Notes: generated by a model from the letters alone, not told the origin. DNA of 64,000 bases from Deltaproteobacteria bacterium (GCA_016218805.1 JACRCW010000159.1:1-64000), one strand, 5' to 3'; positions 17,783 to 26,698 are shown, counted from the stretch's first letter. Translations and numbers: made by a program.

Positions 17783-20278
17783 TCAGTCCGCCGAGCGACG
17801 CCGTGGCGTAGGCGGGTCCAGTTTGCGCCCGCGCGACGCCAGCCACGCCTCATGCAGCCCGTCCAGGCGCGCCCGGCACGCGGCGCCCACGCACCCCGGC
17901 GGGAAATGTCCGTGCGCATCCGCTGCTCCCAGCGGCGCCCCCATGGTGATTTCCACCGCCTCTTCCAGCGTGCGCACCGCGTGGATGGTGAAGCGCTTCC
18001 TTGCCACCGCTTCCACCACGTCGTCACGCAGCATCAGCTCGCTGACGTTGCCCACCGGCATCACCACGCCAATGCCGGGCTTTCCGCCCAGCGCCTGGCA
18101 GGTGTCAAAATAGCCCTCAATCTTTTCATTCACGCCGCCCACCGTCTGCACGTGACCCAACTGGTCAATGGAGCCGGTGACCGCCATGCCCTGCCGCAGC
18201 GGCACGCCGGAGAGCGCGGACAGCAGCGCCAGGCACTCAGCCAGTGACGCGCTGTCGCCCTCCACCTCGGAGTAGTTCTGCTCCATGCACAGCGTGGCAC
18301 CCAGCGTGAGCGGGGCGTGCTTGCCAAAGCGGTCTCCCAGGATGGCCTGCAGGATGATGACGCCCTTGCTGTGGATGGGCCCGCCCAGGTCCACTTCGCG
18401 CTCAACGTCAATGACGCCGCCCTTGCCCACGTGCACCCGCGCCGTGATGCGGCTGGGGTGGCCAAAGCTGTAGCTGCCCAGCTCCACCACGGTGAGCCCG
18501 TTGACCTGGCCCACCACCGCGCCCTCCGAATCAATGCGGATGGAGCCGTCCTTGACCGCCTCGCGCAGGCGGTCCTCCAGGTAGCGTTCGCGGTCGCGGC
18601 GGGCGTCCAGCGCGGCGGTCACATCACGCAGGTTGATGACGCGGCTGCGCCGCCGCGTGGCCCAGAAGCTCGCTTCACGCACCAGGTCGGCAATCTCACC
18701 GAACCGAGTGCTGAGCTTCTTGCGGTCCGACGCCAGGCGCGCCGCCTCCTCAAGAATCCGCGCGAGTCCCGTGGCGTCAAACCGGCGCAGTCCCTCTTCG
18801 CGTGCCAGCGCAACAATAAATGTGGCGAAACCCCGCAGGCGCTCCGGCGTGCGGTCCATCTCAACGTCAAAGTCCGCTTTGATCTTGAAGAGCTTCTGGA
18901 AATCCGGGTCACCCTTGCTGAGCTGGTAGTAGAGGTCCGGCGTCCCGACGATGATCACCTTCACCTGCAGCGGGATGGGCTCCGGACGCAGCGCGGCGAT
19001 GCTGATCATCCGCCCCGGCTCGCCGGCGTCTTCAATCTCCAGCGCGCGGTTCTTGAGCGCGCGCTTGAGGGCTTCATACGCCGGGGGCTCACGGAACAGC
19101 TCCATGGCATCAATGAGCAGGTACCCGCCGTTGGCGCGGTGCAGCGCGCCGGCCTTGATGCGCGTGAAGTCCGTGATGGTCTCGCCGCCCCGCAGCCGGT
19201 GCTCAATGCGGCCCATCAGGTTGAACATGGTGGGGTGCGTCTCCTCAATGACCGGCGCACCCTTCTGCGAGCGGTTGTCCACCAGCGCGTTGATCCGGTA
19301 GCGCGTGAACAGGTTCTCGCCGTCCTGGCCGGAGTCCGCGGAGGGCACCAACAGCTGCGGGCGCTGGGGCATCTGGTCGCCCGGCGGCGCCTGTCCCTCG
19401 GCGGGGGTTTCCTGGGTCTCGTCCGGCGGGCGCAGTTCCGCGGTGTGCTCCACCAGGTCGTCAATGACGCGCTCAAAGTGCCAGCGCAGCATGTCCTGTT
19501 CCCGGTACGCCTCGGCCACCTCCATCACCATGGGCGTGACCACGCGGCGCACTTCCTCCTTGTCCAGATCCTGCAGCGCCTTGTCGGTCTCGCGCTGCAG
19601 CCCGCGGATCTGCCGCACCACGTCGTCCAGCAGCTCCTCCACCGCGGAGCCCTGCTGTTCCAGCCGCTGCCGCTCCTTGCGGGGCAGCGAGCGGAACTGT
19701 TCCTCCGTCATGGGCTCCCCGTCGGTGGCGGGTCCCAGCGCCAGGCCGGTGGGGCTGCGCTGCAGCGCAAAGCCGCGCCGCGCGGCCTCCTTCTCCACGG
19801 AGCGGAGCCGCTTCTCCTCCTGGTCCGAGTGCCGGTCGATGATCTTCTGCCGCCGCTGGCGGTACGCGTCGCCCTCAAACGCGCGCATCAGCTCCTGCTG
19901 GAGGCGCTGGAGCATTTCGTCCACTTCGCGCTTGAGCTTGTGCGCGGTGCCGCGCGGCAGCTTCACCGCGCGCGGGCGGTCCGCGTCATCAAAGTTGTAC
20001 AGCAGCGCCCAGTCATCCGGGACCTCCTCCTTGCGCGCGCGCTCCAGCAGGATGGAGCGCACCGTGGACGTGCGGCCCGTCCCGGCCGCACCCACCACAA
20101 AGATGTTGAACCCGCGTTCCCGGATGCCCAGCCCCACGTCCAGCGCGCGCATGGCGCGTTCCTGGCCCAGCGCGCCGGGGCGCGCGGTCTTGGTCACGCG
20201 CTTCAGCGACGAGGCGACGGCGCGGGGGTCACAGGTCCAGCGGAGCTCGGATGCGGCGAGGGGCCGGGGTGTGCTCAT
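17783..20278 (-). CDS. Lon-family (S16) ATP-dependent protease, LonB/YcbZ-like
   Basis: An 831-aa AAA+ serine-lysine protease. The N-terminal part has the phosphate loop 'VVGAAGTGRTSTVRS' near residues 60-75, with Arg instead of the Walker A Lys, as I recall for Lon-like YcbZ relatives. A long charged coiled region (~120-300) interrupts the AAA domain, then 'LLIDAMELFREPPAYE' as a Walker-B-like site. The proteolytic domain has Ser676 in 'EGDSASLAECLALLS' and Lys719 in 'GGVNEKIEGYF', 43 residues apart as in LonB enzymes. There is no N-terminal Lon substrate-binding domain. It probably degrades misfolded or regulatory proteins. Starts at MSTPRPLAASELRW; neighbours give no operon partner. Confidence 0.9.
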   Translation of the reverse strand: MSTPRPLAASELRWTCDPRAVASSLKRVTKTARPGALGQERAMRALDVGLGIRERGFNIFVVGAAGTGRTSTVRSILLERARKEEVPDDWALLYNFDDADRPRAVKLPRGTAHKLKREVDEMLQRLQQELMRAFEGDAYRQRRQKIIDRHSDQEEKRLRSVEKEAARRGFALQRSPTGLALGPATDGEPMTEEQFRSLPRKERQRLEQQGSAVEELLDDVVRQIRGLQRETDKALQDLDKEEVRRVVTPMVMEVAEAYREQDMLRWHFERVIDDLVEHTAELRPPDETQETPAEGQAPPGDQMPQRPQLLVPSADSGQDGENLFTRYRINALVDNRSQKGAPVIEETHPTMFNLMGRIEHRLRGGETITDFTRIKAGALHRANGGYLLIDAMELFREPPAYEALKRALKNRALEIEDAGEPGRMISIAALRPEPIPLQVKVIIVGTPDLYYQLSKGDPDFQKLFKIKADFDVEMDRTPERLRGFATFIVALAREEGLRRFDATGLARILEEAARLASDRKKLSTRFGEIADLVREASFWATRRRSRVINLRDVTAALDARRDRERYLEDRLREAVKDGSIRIDSEGAVVGQVNGLTVVELGSYSFGHPSRITARVHVGKGGVIDVEREVDLGGPIHSKGVIILQAILGDRFGKHAPLTLGATLCMEQNYSEVEGDSASLAECLALLSALSGVPLRQGMAVTGSIDQLGHVQTVGGVNEKIEGYFDTCQALGGKPGIGVVMPVGNVSELMLRDDVVEAVARKRFTIHAVRTLEEAVEITMGAPLGAADAHGHFPPGCVGAACRARLDGLHEAWLASRGRKLDPPTPRRRSAD

Positions 20279-20395
20279 GCCCGACGGTATAGGCGCCCCT
20301 GGGACGGCGGGGAAGCGGGAATCACCGCACCCCCGACGGAACGCTGCCGCGCCCGAACCGCGCGACCAAGTAAGAGGCGCCCGGCACCACGCGCC

Positions 20396-21055
20396 TCATC
20401 CACCGCCTCCGTCGGGCGCGCCGCCGTCCACGTTGCATGACTGGCCCAACCGGTAACCGCCACGACACGTGCACAGACAGTCCGCCAGCGACTCCGGCTC
20501 AGCGCAGTACGGCGTGACCCGCAGCGTCTGCTGCAGGTGCCGCCCGTCCCGGTCCTCCAACGTGACTTCCAGATCAAACGGGTTGCCGTGCAGGTCCCGC
20601 TCCGTCCACTGGTTGGGGCACAGCGGGATGTTGGCAAACGTGGTGATGTTGGTCTCCGCGCTTTGCGCCCAGCCGCCGTCCGTGGCGCGCAGGTTCACCG
20701 TGCGCGCATCCAGGCGCACCTGCCGCGTCATGGTGTCCCGCAACACGCCCGTCAGCCGCGCCTGGCACGGGTCCACGTTGCGCGCCCGCACACCCACAAA
20801 CGCCACCCGCCCGCCCTGCGGCGGGAACATCATGGGCAGCGCGCCACCGTCCAGGAGCGCGGACGCGCGGTAGTGCTCGTCCAGCACGGTGACCTCCAGC
20901 TCCGCCGCCTGCCGTGGGTCACCCGCAAAAGGCAACTGGCACCGGCCCGTGCTGGTCCCCGAAGAACCCGCGTCCACCCCCGACCACGGAAGACCGCTGC
21001 AGGCGGACGCGGCCAGCGCAACAAGAAGCACGACGTGGTGCGGGTGGGGGAACAT
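20396..21055 (-). CDS. Secreted lipoprotein, Cys-containing, unknown function
   Basis: A 219-aa protein with a lipoprotein signal: MFPHPHHVVLLVALAASACSG gives an ASAC lipobox with Cys at residue ~19, followed by a Gly/Ser linker. The mature part is beta-rich with paired cysteines and ends in a short Cys-rich tail (CLCTCRGGYRLGQSC) and GGAPDGGGG. A longer frame reaches 21124, but the ATG at 21055 is the one that yields a signal peptide. No family is recognised. It probably sits on the outer membrane or in the periplasm. Confidence 0.8.
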   Translation of the reverse strand: MFPHPHHVVLLVALAASACSGLPWSGVDAGSSGTSTGRCQLPFAGDPRQAAELEVTVLDEHYRASALLDGGALPMMFPPQGGRVAFVGVRARNVDPCQARLTGVLRDTMTRQVRLDARTVNLRATDGGWAQSAETNITTFANIPLCPNQWTERDLHGNPFDLEVTLEDRDGRHLQQTLRVTPYCAEPESLADCLCTCRGGYRLGQSCNVDGGAPDGGGG

Positions 21056-21125
21056 GCGGACGCGGGACCGTATCACACGCTGCGGGCCGGTCTTCCCGCA
21101 CGCCGGCCCACGCACCGGCGCCACC

Positions 21126-21180
21126 CCCCCACCCGCCTCGGCGCTCCGCGCCGAGTCGACCTCCCCCCGCTTGGGGGGAG
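21126..21180. repeat. Double-hairpin dispersed repeat, copy 2
   Basis: Same design as at 10134: C-run, ACCCG, hairpin CTCGGCGC / GCGCCGAG (21137-21155), spacer TCGAC, then CTCCCCCC / GGGGGGAG (21161-21180). Outer sequence and spacer are the same, loops differ. It lies just past the stop of the glycosidase gene at 21197 and likely acts as its terminator. Confidence 0.8.
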
Positions 21181-21196
21181 GTTTCAGTTGGAACCC

Positions 21197-23830
21197 TCAG
21201 TCCAGCGTGGTGCGCGCGTCACGCGCGTGCGTCCGCAACACCAGGTCCGCCACCAGCCCCGTCCAGCCCGTCTGGTGTGACGCACCCAGGCCCTCGCCCG
21301 TGTCACCGTGGAAGTACTCAAAGAACCACAGGTGATCCCGGAAATGCGGGTCATCCTGCAGCCGACGACGACTGCCGTACACCGGCCGCGTCCCGTCCGG
21401 CGCCAGCTGGAAGATGCGCACCATGCGCCGTGACAGGTCCATGGCGATCTCCCCGCAGGTCAGCTCCGGACCCGTGCGCGCCGGACACCGCGCCGTGAAC
21501 TCGTCCCCAAAACAGCGCTGCAGCCGCGTCAGCGCGCGGATCACCAGGTAGCTCGTAGGAAACCAGATGGGCCCGCGCCAGTTGCTGTTGCCGCCCTTGA
21601 TGCGGCTCACCGCCTCGGCCGGCTCATAGCCCACGCTCATCCCCGCAAAACGGTACGGCTCCCGCGCGTGCTCCTTGGACAATGACCGCGGCCCAAACGG
21701 AGACAGCATGCGGTCCTCGTCCAGCAGACGCTGCAACACACGCGCAAGGCGCTCCCGGTTCAGCAACGACAGCGTGGTCCGCCCGTTGGGCGCGCGGATG
21801 AGGCTGCGCGCCAGCTCCGGCCGGCGCTCCAGGAACCAGAAGAACCGCCGGCTGAAGTTCGGGAGCCGCTCAAACACCTCCGGCTCCAGCACGTGCACCG
21901 CGAACATCGGGATGAGCCCCACCTGGCTGGCCACCCGCAAGTACCGCGCGTCCCCGTTCTTCGTTGTCAGCAGGTCGTAGTACCAGCCCTCCTTGTCATC
22001 CCACAGCGCGGGCGTGTCTGCAGTGCCGTGGTTGATGGCATCCGCAATGTACAGGAAATGCTCAAAGAACTTGGATGCCAGGTCCTCATACGCGCTGTTC
22101 TCCTGCGCCAGTTCCAGCGCCATGCGCATGAGGTCCAGGCAATACATCGCCATCCACGCCGTGGCGTCCGCCTGCTGCAGGCGCGCGCCGTCGGGCAGGC
22201 GCTCGGACCGGTCAAACAGCGAGATATTGTCCAGCCCAAGGAAACCGCCCTCAAACACGTTGTTCCCCTCGCTGTCCTTGCGGTTCACCCACCACGCAAA
22301 GTTCATCAGCAGCTTGTGGAAGATGCGCTCCAGGAACACGCGGTCCCGTTTCCCCGTGGCGCGCGCCTCAAACTTGTAGACCTGGAAAGCGGCCCACGCG
22401 TGCACCGGCGGGTTGAGGTCGGAGAAGTTCCACTCATACGCGGGGATCTGTCCGCTGGGATGCTGGTACCACTCCTTCACCATCAGCTTGAGTTGCGCCT
22501 TGGCCAGCTCCACGTCGATGTGCGCCAGCGCCACGCAGTGGAACGCCAGGTCCCACGCCGCAAACCACGGGTATTCCCACTTGTCCGGCATGGAGATCAC
22601 GTCCGCCACGTCCAGGTGGTGCCAGTGTGCGTTGCGGCCCGTGCGCCGCTCCGCCGGTGCATCATTGCGGTCCCCGCGCAGCCAGGTGTCCACGTCGTAG
22701 TGGTAGTACTGCATGGACCACAGCAGCCCCGCGCAAGCCTGGCGGTGGATGCGCCGCGCGTCCTCCGGCATCGCCGGTCCCTCCAGCGCGTCGTAGAAAT
22801 CGCGGCAATCGCGCGCGCGTTCGCGGACCACGGCGTCCGTGTCATTCACCGCGGCGGTGGAGACCTGGTTGGTCAGCCGCACATCCACGGTGGCGGACGC
22901 GCCGGCGTCCACCTCCAGGCGGTACCACAGCGCGGCCTTGGTCCCCATTGCGTCGGGATTCACCGCGTCCAGGCGCCCGTGCACCACGGCGTCATGGAAG
23001 GCATCCTTGGTCCACGGCGTGCGGTTGGGGCTGTCCCACAGGCGGCGGTGGTTGGATTCATTGTGCGTGAACAGCACCTGCGGCGCGCCGCCAAAGTACA
23101 GGTTCCACGTCCCCAGCTTCTCATGCATGGCCACCAGGCGGTTGCCGTCCCGCCCGATGTTGGGCACCACCGCCGGCAGCTCCGCCTTCCAGGACCAGGT
23201 GTTGCGGAACCACAGCGTGGGCAGCACGTGCAGCGGCGCGCGCTCCGGGCCGCGGTTGTGCACGGTGATGCGGCAGTGGATGTCGTCCGCGGTGGCCTTG
23301 GCGTATTCCACAAACACATCGAAATAGCGGCCATCGTCGAATATACCGGTATCGATAAGTTCGAATTCGCCGGGGTCACTACGCCGGCGCGCGTTCTCCG
23401 CGCGCAGGCGCTGGTAGGGGAAAGCGGCCTGCGGGTACTTGTAGAGCATGCGCAGGTAGCTGTTGGTGGGCGTGGCGTCGAGGTAATAGTAGACCTCCTT
23501 CACGTCCTCCGCGTGGTTGCCCTCCATCCCGGTGAGCCCGAACAGGCGCTCCTTGAGGAACGGGTCCCGGCCGTTCCACAGCGCCAGCGCGAGGCACAGG
23601 TGCTGGTCGCGGTCACAAATGCCCGCAATTCCGTCCTCGCCCCAGCGGTACGCCTTGGACATCGCCTGTTCATGGGTGAGGTGGCCCCACGCGTCGCCAG
23701 TGCGGCTGTAGTCCTCACGCACGGTGCCCCACGCGCGCTCCGCCAGGTACGGACCCCAGCGCCGCCAGCGGCTGCGGCCCACGCGGTTCTCCCTGATGCG
23801 CTCCTGCTCCCGCCCGGTCCTCGTCGTCAC
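21197..23830 (-). CDS. MGH1-like / GH63-type glycoside hydrolase
   Basis: An 877-aa (alpha/alpha)6-barrel glycosidase of the MGH1-like (GH63) group, whose members include alpha-glucosidases and mannosylglycerate hydrolases. N-terminal residues give 'WGPYLAERAWGTVREDYS' followed by 'HEQAMSKAYRWGEDGIAG', both typical; the barrel shows 'PDKWEYPWFAAWDLAFHC', with a likely general acid Asp, and 'AWAAFQVYKFEARATGKRD'. There is no signal peptide, so it acts in the cytoplasm. An upstream ATG at 23866 would overlap glk; GTG at 23830 has GGAGG and a 16-bp gap to glk, so I chose it. glk lies directly upstream on the same strand, suggesting that released glucose is phosphorylated at once. Confidence 0.88.
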   Translation of the reverse strand: MTTRTGREQERIRENRVGRSRWRRWGPYLAERAWGTVREDYSRTGDAWGHLTHEQAMSKAYRWGEDGIAGICDRDQHLCLALALWNGRDPFLKERLFGLTGMEGNHAEDVKEVYYYLDATPTNSYLRMLYKYPQAAFPYQRLRAENARRRSDPGEFELIDTGIFDDGRYFDVFVEYAKATADDIHCRITVHNRGPERAPLHVLPTLWFRNTWSWKAELPAVVPNIGRDGNRLVAMHEKLGTWNLYFGGAPQVLFTHNESNHRRLWDSPNRTPWTKDAFHDAVVHGRLDAVNPDAMGTKAALWYRLEVDAGASATVDVRLTNQVSTAAVNDTDAVVRERARDCRDFYDALEGPAMPEDARRIHRQACAGLLWSMQYYHYDVDTWLRGDRNDAPAERRTGRNAHWHHLDVADVISMPDKWEYPWFAAWDLAFHCVALAHIDVELAKAQLKLMVKEWYQHPSGQIPAYEWNFSDLNPPVHAWAAFQVYKFEARATGKRDRVFLERIFHKLLMNFAWWVNRKDSEGNNVFEGGFLGLDNISLFDRSERLPDGARLQQADATAWMAMYCLDLMRMALELAQENSAYEDLASKFFEHFLYIADAINHGTADTPALWDDKEGWYYDLLTTKNGDARYLRVASQVGLIPMFAVHVLEPEVFERLPNFSRRFFWFLERRPELARSLIRAPNGRTTLSLLNRERLARVLQRLLDEDRMLSPFGPRSLSKEHAREPYRFAGMSVGYEPAEAVSRIKGGNSNWRGPIWFPTSYLVIRALTRLQRCFGDEFTARCPARTGPELTCGEIAMDLSRRMVRIFQLAPDGTRPVYGSRRRLQDDPHFRDHLWFFEYFHGDTGEGLGASHQTGWTGLVADLVLRTHARDARTTLD

Positions 23831-23846
23831 GCCGTCCTCCGCGCGT

Positions 23847-24815
23847 TCAGTCGCGCTGCGCGGCAACGGCCGCGCCCATCAGCCCCAGCTGCGGCGCCTG
23901 CACCAGCCACGCGGGGATGGACTTCACCACGTGTGCCAGCCGCCCCTTGTTGTCGAATTCGCGGCGGAACGTCCCATCCGCCATGCGGTTGGCCATGCGC
24001 GGGGCAATTCCCCCGGCCACGTACACGCCGCCGCGCGCGACGATCTGCAGCGCGAGGTTGCCCGCCTCACTGCCCAGCACGCGCACAAAGATGTCCACCG
24101 CGCGTGTGCACAACGCGTCCTTCTCCTGCAGGCCCAGCCGTGTGACGACGGCGGCGGCGTCCTCGGCGGCCATCGCGTCGCGCGTGGTGGGCAGCACCTG
24201 GTCGGGGTGCTCGGCGGCAAGGAACGCGTAGAGGTCGCGGATGCCGGGGCCGGACACCACGCGTTCGTAGCTGGCGCGGCCGTACTTGCGGCGCAGGAAC
24301 GCGGCCAGGCGGTCCTGCTCGTCGTCCAGCGGGCCAAAGTCGCGGTGGCCGCCTTCAGTGGGAACCGGCTCATAGTGCATCCCGTTGTGCAGCAGGAACG
24401 CCACGCCCAGCCCGGTGCCCGCGCCCAGCACTGCAATGGGCGCCGTGGCCACGGGCAGCGCGTCACCGCCCAACGGCAGCGCCTGGCCGGGCCGCAACGC
24501 GGTGACGCCCAGGGCGGCCGCGTAGAAATCATTCACCACGCGGCAGCGGGAGACGCCCAGGCGCCGCTCAATGGCCCGCCCGTCCACCACCCACGGCAGG
24601 TTGGTCACGCGGCATACGTCCTGGGCCACGGGGCCGGCCACACCCAGGCACGCGCGTTCCGGCTGGCGCCCGGCCGCGCGCAGGAACGTCTCCAGGATGG
24701 TTTCCACCTCCGCGGCCTGCGCGGACGGGTACTGCCGCTCCAGCACAATCTCGCCGTGGTCGACGAGCGCGAGCCGCGCGTTGGTGCCACCGATGTCACC
24801 GGCAAGAACCAGCAT
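23847..24815 (-). CDS. glk: Glucokinase
   Basis: A 322-aa ATP-dependent glucokinase of the bacterial Glk type. N-terminal phosphate loop 'GDIGGTNARLALVD', 'NDFYAAALGV' with the catalytic Asp, 'LGAGTGLGVAFLL', and the glucose-binding 'PTEGGHRDFGPLDDEQ' are all present. ATG 24815 with GGAG 9-12 nt upstream fits the family N-terminus; the frame continues to 24935 into a repeated segment. It is the first gene of a pair with the MGH1-like glycosidase. The sequence directly upstream of its start, including the RBS region, is duplicated about 1.3 kb to the right (26154-26246). Confidence 0.95.
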   Translation of the reverse strand: MLVLAGDIGGTNARLALVDHGEIVLERQYPSAQAAEVETILETFLRAAGRQPERACLGVAGPVAQDVCRVTNLPWVVDGRAIERRLGVSRCRVVNDFYAAALGVTALRPGQALPLGGDALPVATAPIAVLGAGTGLGVAFLLHNGMHYEPVPTEGGHRDFGPLDDEQDRLAAFLRRKYGRASYERVVSGPGIRDLYAFLAAEHPDQVLPTTRDAMAAEDAAAVVTRLGLQEKDALCTRAVDIFVRVLGSEAGNLALQIVARGGVYVAGGIAPRMANRMADGTFRREFDNKGRLAHVVKSIPAWLVQAPQLGLMGAAVAAQRD

Positions 24816-24821
24816 GGGGGA

Positions 24822-24913
24822 ATCTCCGGCCGGGGCTTGTAGCGCATCAGGGCGGGACGGGTCTTGTTGCGCGCTGGGGGCGCCGGGTCTCCATGCGGCA
24901 TGCTCCGCCGCCG
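24822..24913 (+). repeat. Left copy of the glk-upstream direct repeat
   Basis: The ~92-bp stretch from near the glk RBS outward (CTCCGG..GGGGCTTGT..GGGCGGGACGGGTCTTG..CATGCGGCATGCTCCGCCGCCG) recurs at 26154-26246 in the same orientation with about 80 percent identity. It is one bracket of the 24.8-26.9 kb cargo. Confidence 0.85.
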
Positions 24914-25010
24914 CAGCGAGCGCCGAACAGCGCACCGGTGACGAGCCGGAGGCATTTCAGATCATTGACCGCGGCGTCCTGGTGGCCTGGAGGTCACCGA
25001 GCCCAACGTG
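24914..25010 (+). pseudogene. Truncated, frameshifted copy of the 71-aa ORF at 26699
   Basis: Translating the + strand gives ASAEQRTGDEPEAFQIIDRG, aligning with ASAEHRVGDEAEAFCIIYRD of the intact 71-aa protein, then a one-base deletion shifts the frame (after GTCCTGGTGG). It aligns with 26752-26845. The lipoprotein gene that precedes the intact copy is absent here, so the left copy lacks about 505 bp relative to the right copy. Confidence 0.8.
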
Positions 25011-25126
25011 GCGTCGACGCCGAAGGGGTCAAGGTTGCGCTACAAGTCATCCACGTTGGAAAGAAATGATCTGCTGCGCAAGGTTCCCCGATGCTTTGCG
25101 CGGCTTAACGCGGGTCAATGTCAACG

Positions 25127-25387
25127 TTAGGCCGCGCTCCGATAGCGCGCGACAACCACCTCAGCATCCACATCCGCCACGCGCTCTATGATCCGCTGAA
25201 TTGAGTCCACAACTGCACCAGCCAAGAACGGCTCGCTGCAATCCCCGCAGACGCTGGCAGGAACTCCCTTAACGGTCACAACTCGTTCCCCACGGACGAA
25301 CGGCGCTGTGACGATGCCGGGCCCGAGCCGGCCTCCACAAAAAGCGCATGTTCCAGCAGCCACCTTATCGCCGTCGAGTGAAGCCAT
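25127..25387 (-). CDS. YgiT-type zinc-finger antitoxin-like protein
   Basis: An 86-aa protein with two CxxC pairs (CAFCGGRLGPG, then SVCGDCSEPFLAG), the N-terminal zinc ribbon characteristic of YgiT/MqsA-type antitoxins; a C-terminal helix-turn-helix is missing, as in the short YgiT-type subfamily. Its start overlaps the 3' end of the DUF4258 toxin-like frame by 23 bp, the normal toxin-then-antitoxin order. The coding frame looks intact, but the partner toxin is broken, so it may be a relic. Located inside the cargo bracketed by the glk-upstream repeats. Confidence 0.75.
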   Translation of the reverse strand: MASLDGDKVAAGTCAFCGGRLGPGIVTAPFVRGERVVTVKGVPASVCGDCSEPFLAGAVVDSIQRIIERVADVDAEVVVARYRSAA

Positions 25388-25660
25388 CGGACCACCTCAT
25401 TGGATCAGGACGATACGCTGTCACAATCACAACTCGATTGGAAGCCTTGTCGACGGCAACCACCGCGTGCACCGGAGCACCAGCCGCGGCCCAGCCCAGC
25501 ACAAGACAATCAGGCAGCGGCCGATGCACCGCCGGATAGTCTTCAATCACGGACCCGTCGGAGAGTGCACGCTCACGTCCCGGCGCAACAGGTTCTCGTC
25601 CACCATCCGCTTCACAGCGTGAATGGACCAGAGAATCGCGGCGGCGTCGCCATTCGCGGA
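25365..25660 (-). pseudogene. DUF4258-type toxin, frameshifted
   Basis: The C-terminal two-thirds is clear: LSDGSVIEDYPAVHRPLPDC followed by VVAVDKASNRVVIVTAYRPD and 'RWSDGFTRRR', a DUF4258 (MqsR/RelE-like) signature. The N-terminal part (ILWSIHAVKRMVDENLLRRD, the typical helical start of the family) lies in another frame, just upstream near 25581-25645, so at least a one-base change near 25575 breaks the gene. It overlaps the YgiT-like gene. A sequencing error would restore a full toxin; otherwise it is a decayed toxin-antitoxin module. Confidence 0.65.
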
Positions 25661-25745
25661 CGACCGCGTGCGCTCGTGTATGATCGACAGTTTCTCGGCG
25701 ACGTCCACGCGTATCCGCTACCATGCATTCTGCCGCACGGTCCAC

Positions 25746-26153
25746 GCGAAAAGCACGGCGGAACTTTGGCGCGTAAGCCTGGCGGCTGGAGGGGTGGAAC
25801 GTCGTTCCGCCGTGTACACGCCATCTAGAGCAGGGAACGGCAGCGCGGCATGAGCATCAACGCCGAGAAGAACCTGTGCAGCACCATCACGCCGACGGGA
25901 ACGCCGTACTTCTCGCATGCCCGGTGTGCCAGGCCTGCACGCGGCCAAGGAACGCCCTCTGTATCGCGACTCCTCCACCACCTCCCGGAGGAATGTGCCG
26001 AAATGCTTCGTGCAACGCGGTATTTCCGGCAGGTGTCGCTTCCGCCTTACGGGCCGATGACGGAACGGCCCGTGCCGGACCAGGTGAGCCACTGCGTCGC
26101 GCGAGCGGGTTTCCCGCCCTTCACCGCGACATCCCTGTCAGGATTCAGGGGTG
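25746..26153. other. Cargo segment with no supported gene
   Basis: About 400 bp to the right of the toxin remnant. Short open frames occur on both strands, but none has a family match or an RBS I trust. It has more A/T than its surroundings and may be the remains of inserted DNA. Confidence 0.5.
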
Positions 26154-26246
26154 GGCTTCCGGTCGGGGCTTGTGGGGGAGCTGGGCGGGACGGGTCTTGC
26201 TGCGCGCTTGGCGTGCCGGCTCCCCATGCGGCATGCTCCGCCGCCG
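26154..26246 (+). repeat. Right copy of the glk-upstream direct repeat
   Basis: Matches 24822-24913 at about 80 percent, same orientation. It now lies 30 bp upstream of the lipoprotein gene at 26276, so it provides or overlaps that gene's upstream region. Confidence 0.85.
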
Positions 26247-26275
26247 TCGGCGACGGGCGGGTTGGTGGAGGCAAC

Positions 26276-26686
26276 ATGCGGTGTGGACGTGGATGGGTGA
26301 CGGGGTGTCTGCTGGCGCTGGTGGCCGGGTGCGGGTCGCCGCTGACCGAGCGCTGGGAGGGCGCCCAGAGCCGCTGCGACAGCGGCAACGGCTCCACGAC
26401 GGTAGAGTTGATGCTGGACGGCCCTGTCACGCTGTCCCCCAGCGGCACGTGGCGGCGGAACAACGTCGGCAACACCTGGGTGGAGTTCGATATCCTCGAC
26501 GCGACCTACATTGGCACGACGTTGACGTTCAGCACCGAGGCACGCGTGGAATTGTTCGGCGTGGTGACCATCATCCCCACGGACTACGAACTCACGCGGT
26601 CACCCGGGAAGCTCCAGGGCACGTCCACCACCCGGAGCAGCAGCATCACCGTCACGTGCGAGATTGATCTCAAACCTTCCCACTGA
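26276..26686 (+). CDS. Small beta-rich lipoprotein, hypothetical
   Basis: A 136-aa lipoprotein. The signal MRCGRGWVTGCLLALVAGCG contains the lipobox LVAGC, and the mature part is a Thr/Ser-rich beta sheet (e.g. 'TTVELMLDGPVTLSPSGTWR') with a C-terminal cysteine, suggesting a small lipocalin-like or immunoglobulin-like barrel. GGAGGCAAC precedes ATG 26276; the frame is open much further upstream, but only this start gives a signal peptide. The following 71-aa ORF starts 12 bp downstream, and the histidine kinase then overlaps it, so the three may be one transcript. No function is recognised. Confidence 0.75.
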   Translation: MRCGRGWVTGCLLALVAGCGSPLTERWEGAQSRCDSGNGSTTVELMLDGPVTLSPSGTWRRNNVGNTWVEFDILDATYIGTTLTFSTEARVELFGVVTIIPTDYELTRSPGKLQGTSTTRSSSITVTCEIDLKPSH

Positions 26687-26698
26687 GCCACCAGCCGC

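Noticed and set aside
18317-20440. 707-aa open frame on the plus strand
   Set aside because: Antisense to the Lon-family gene; no recognisable protein.
25850-26092. Transposase fragment in the 25.7-26.1 kb cargo
   Set aside because: Short frames on both strands lack DDE-type motifs or terminal inverted repeats.
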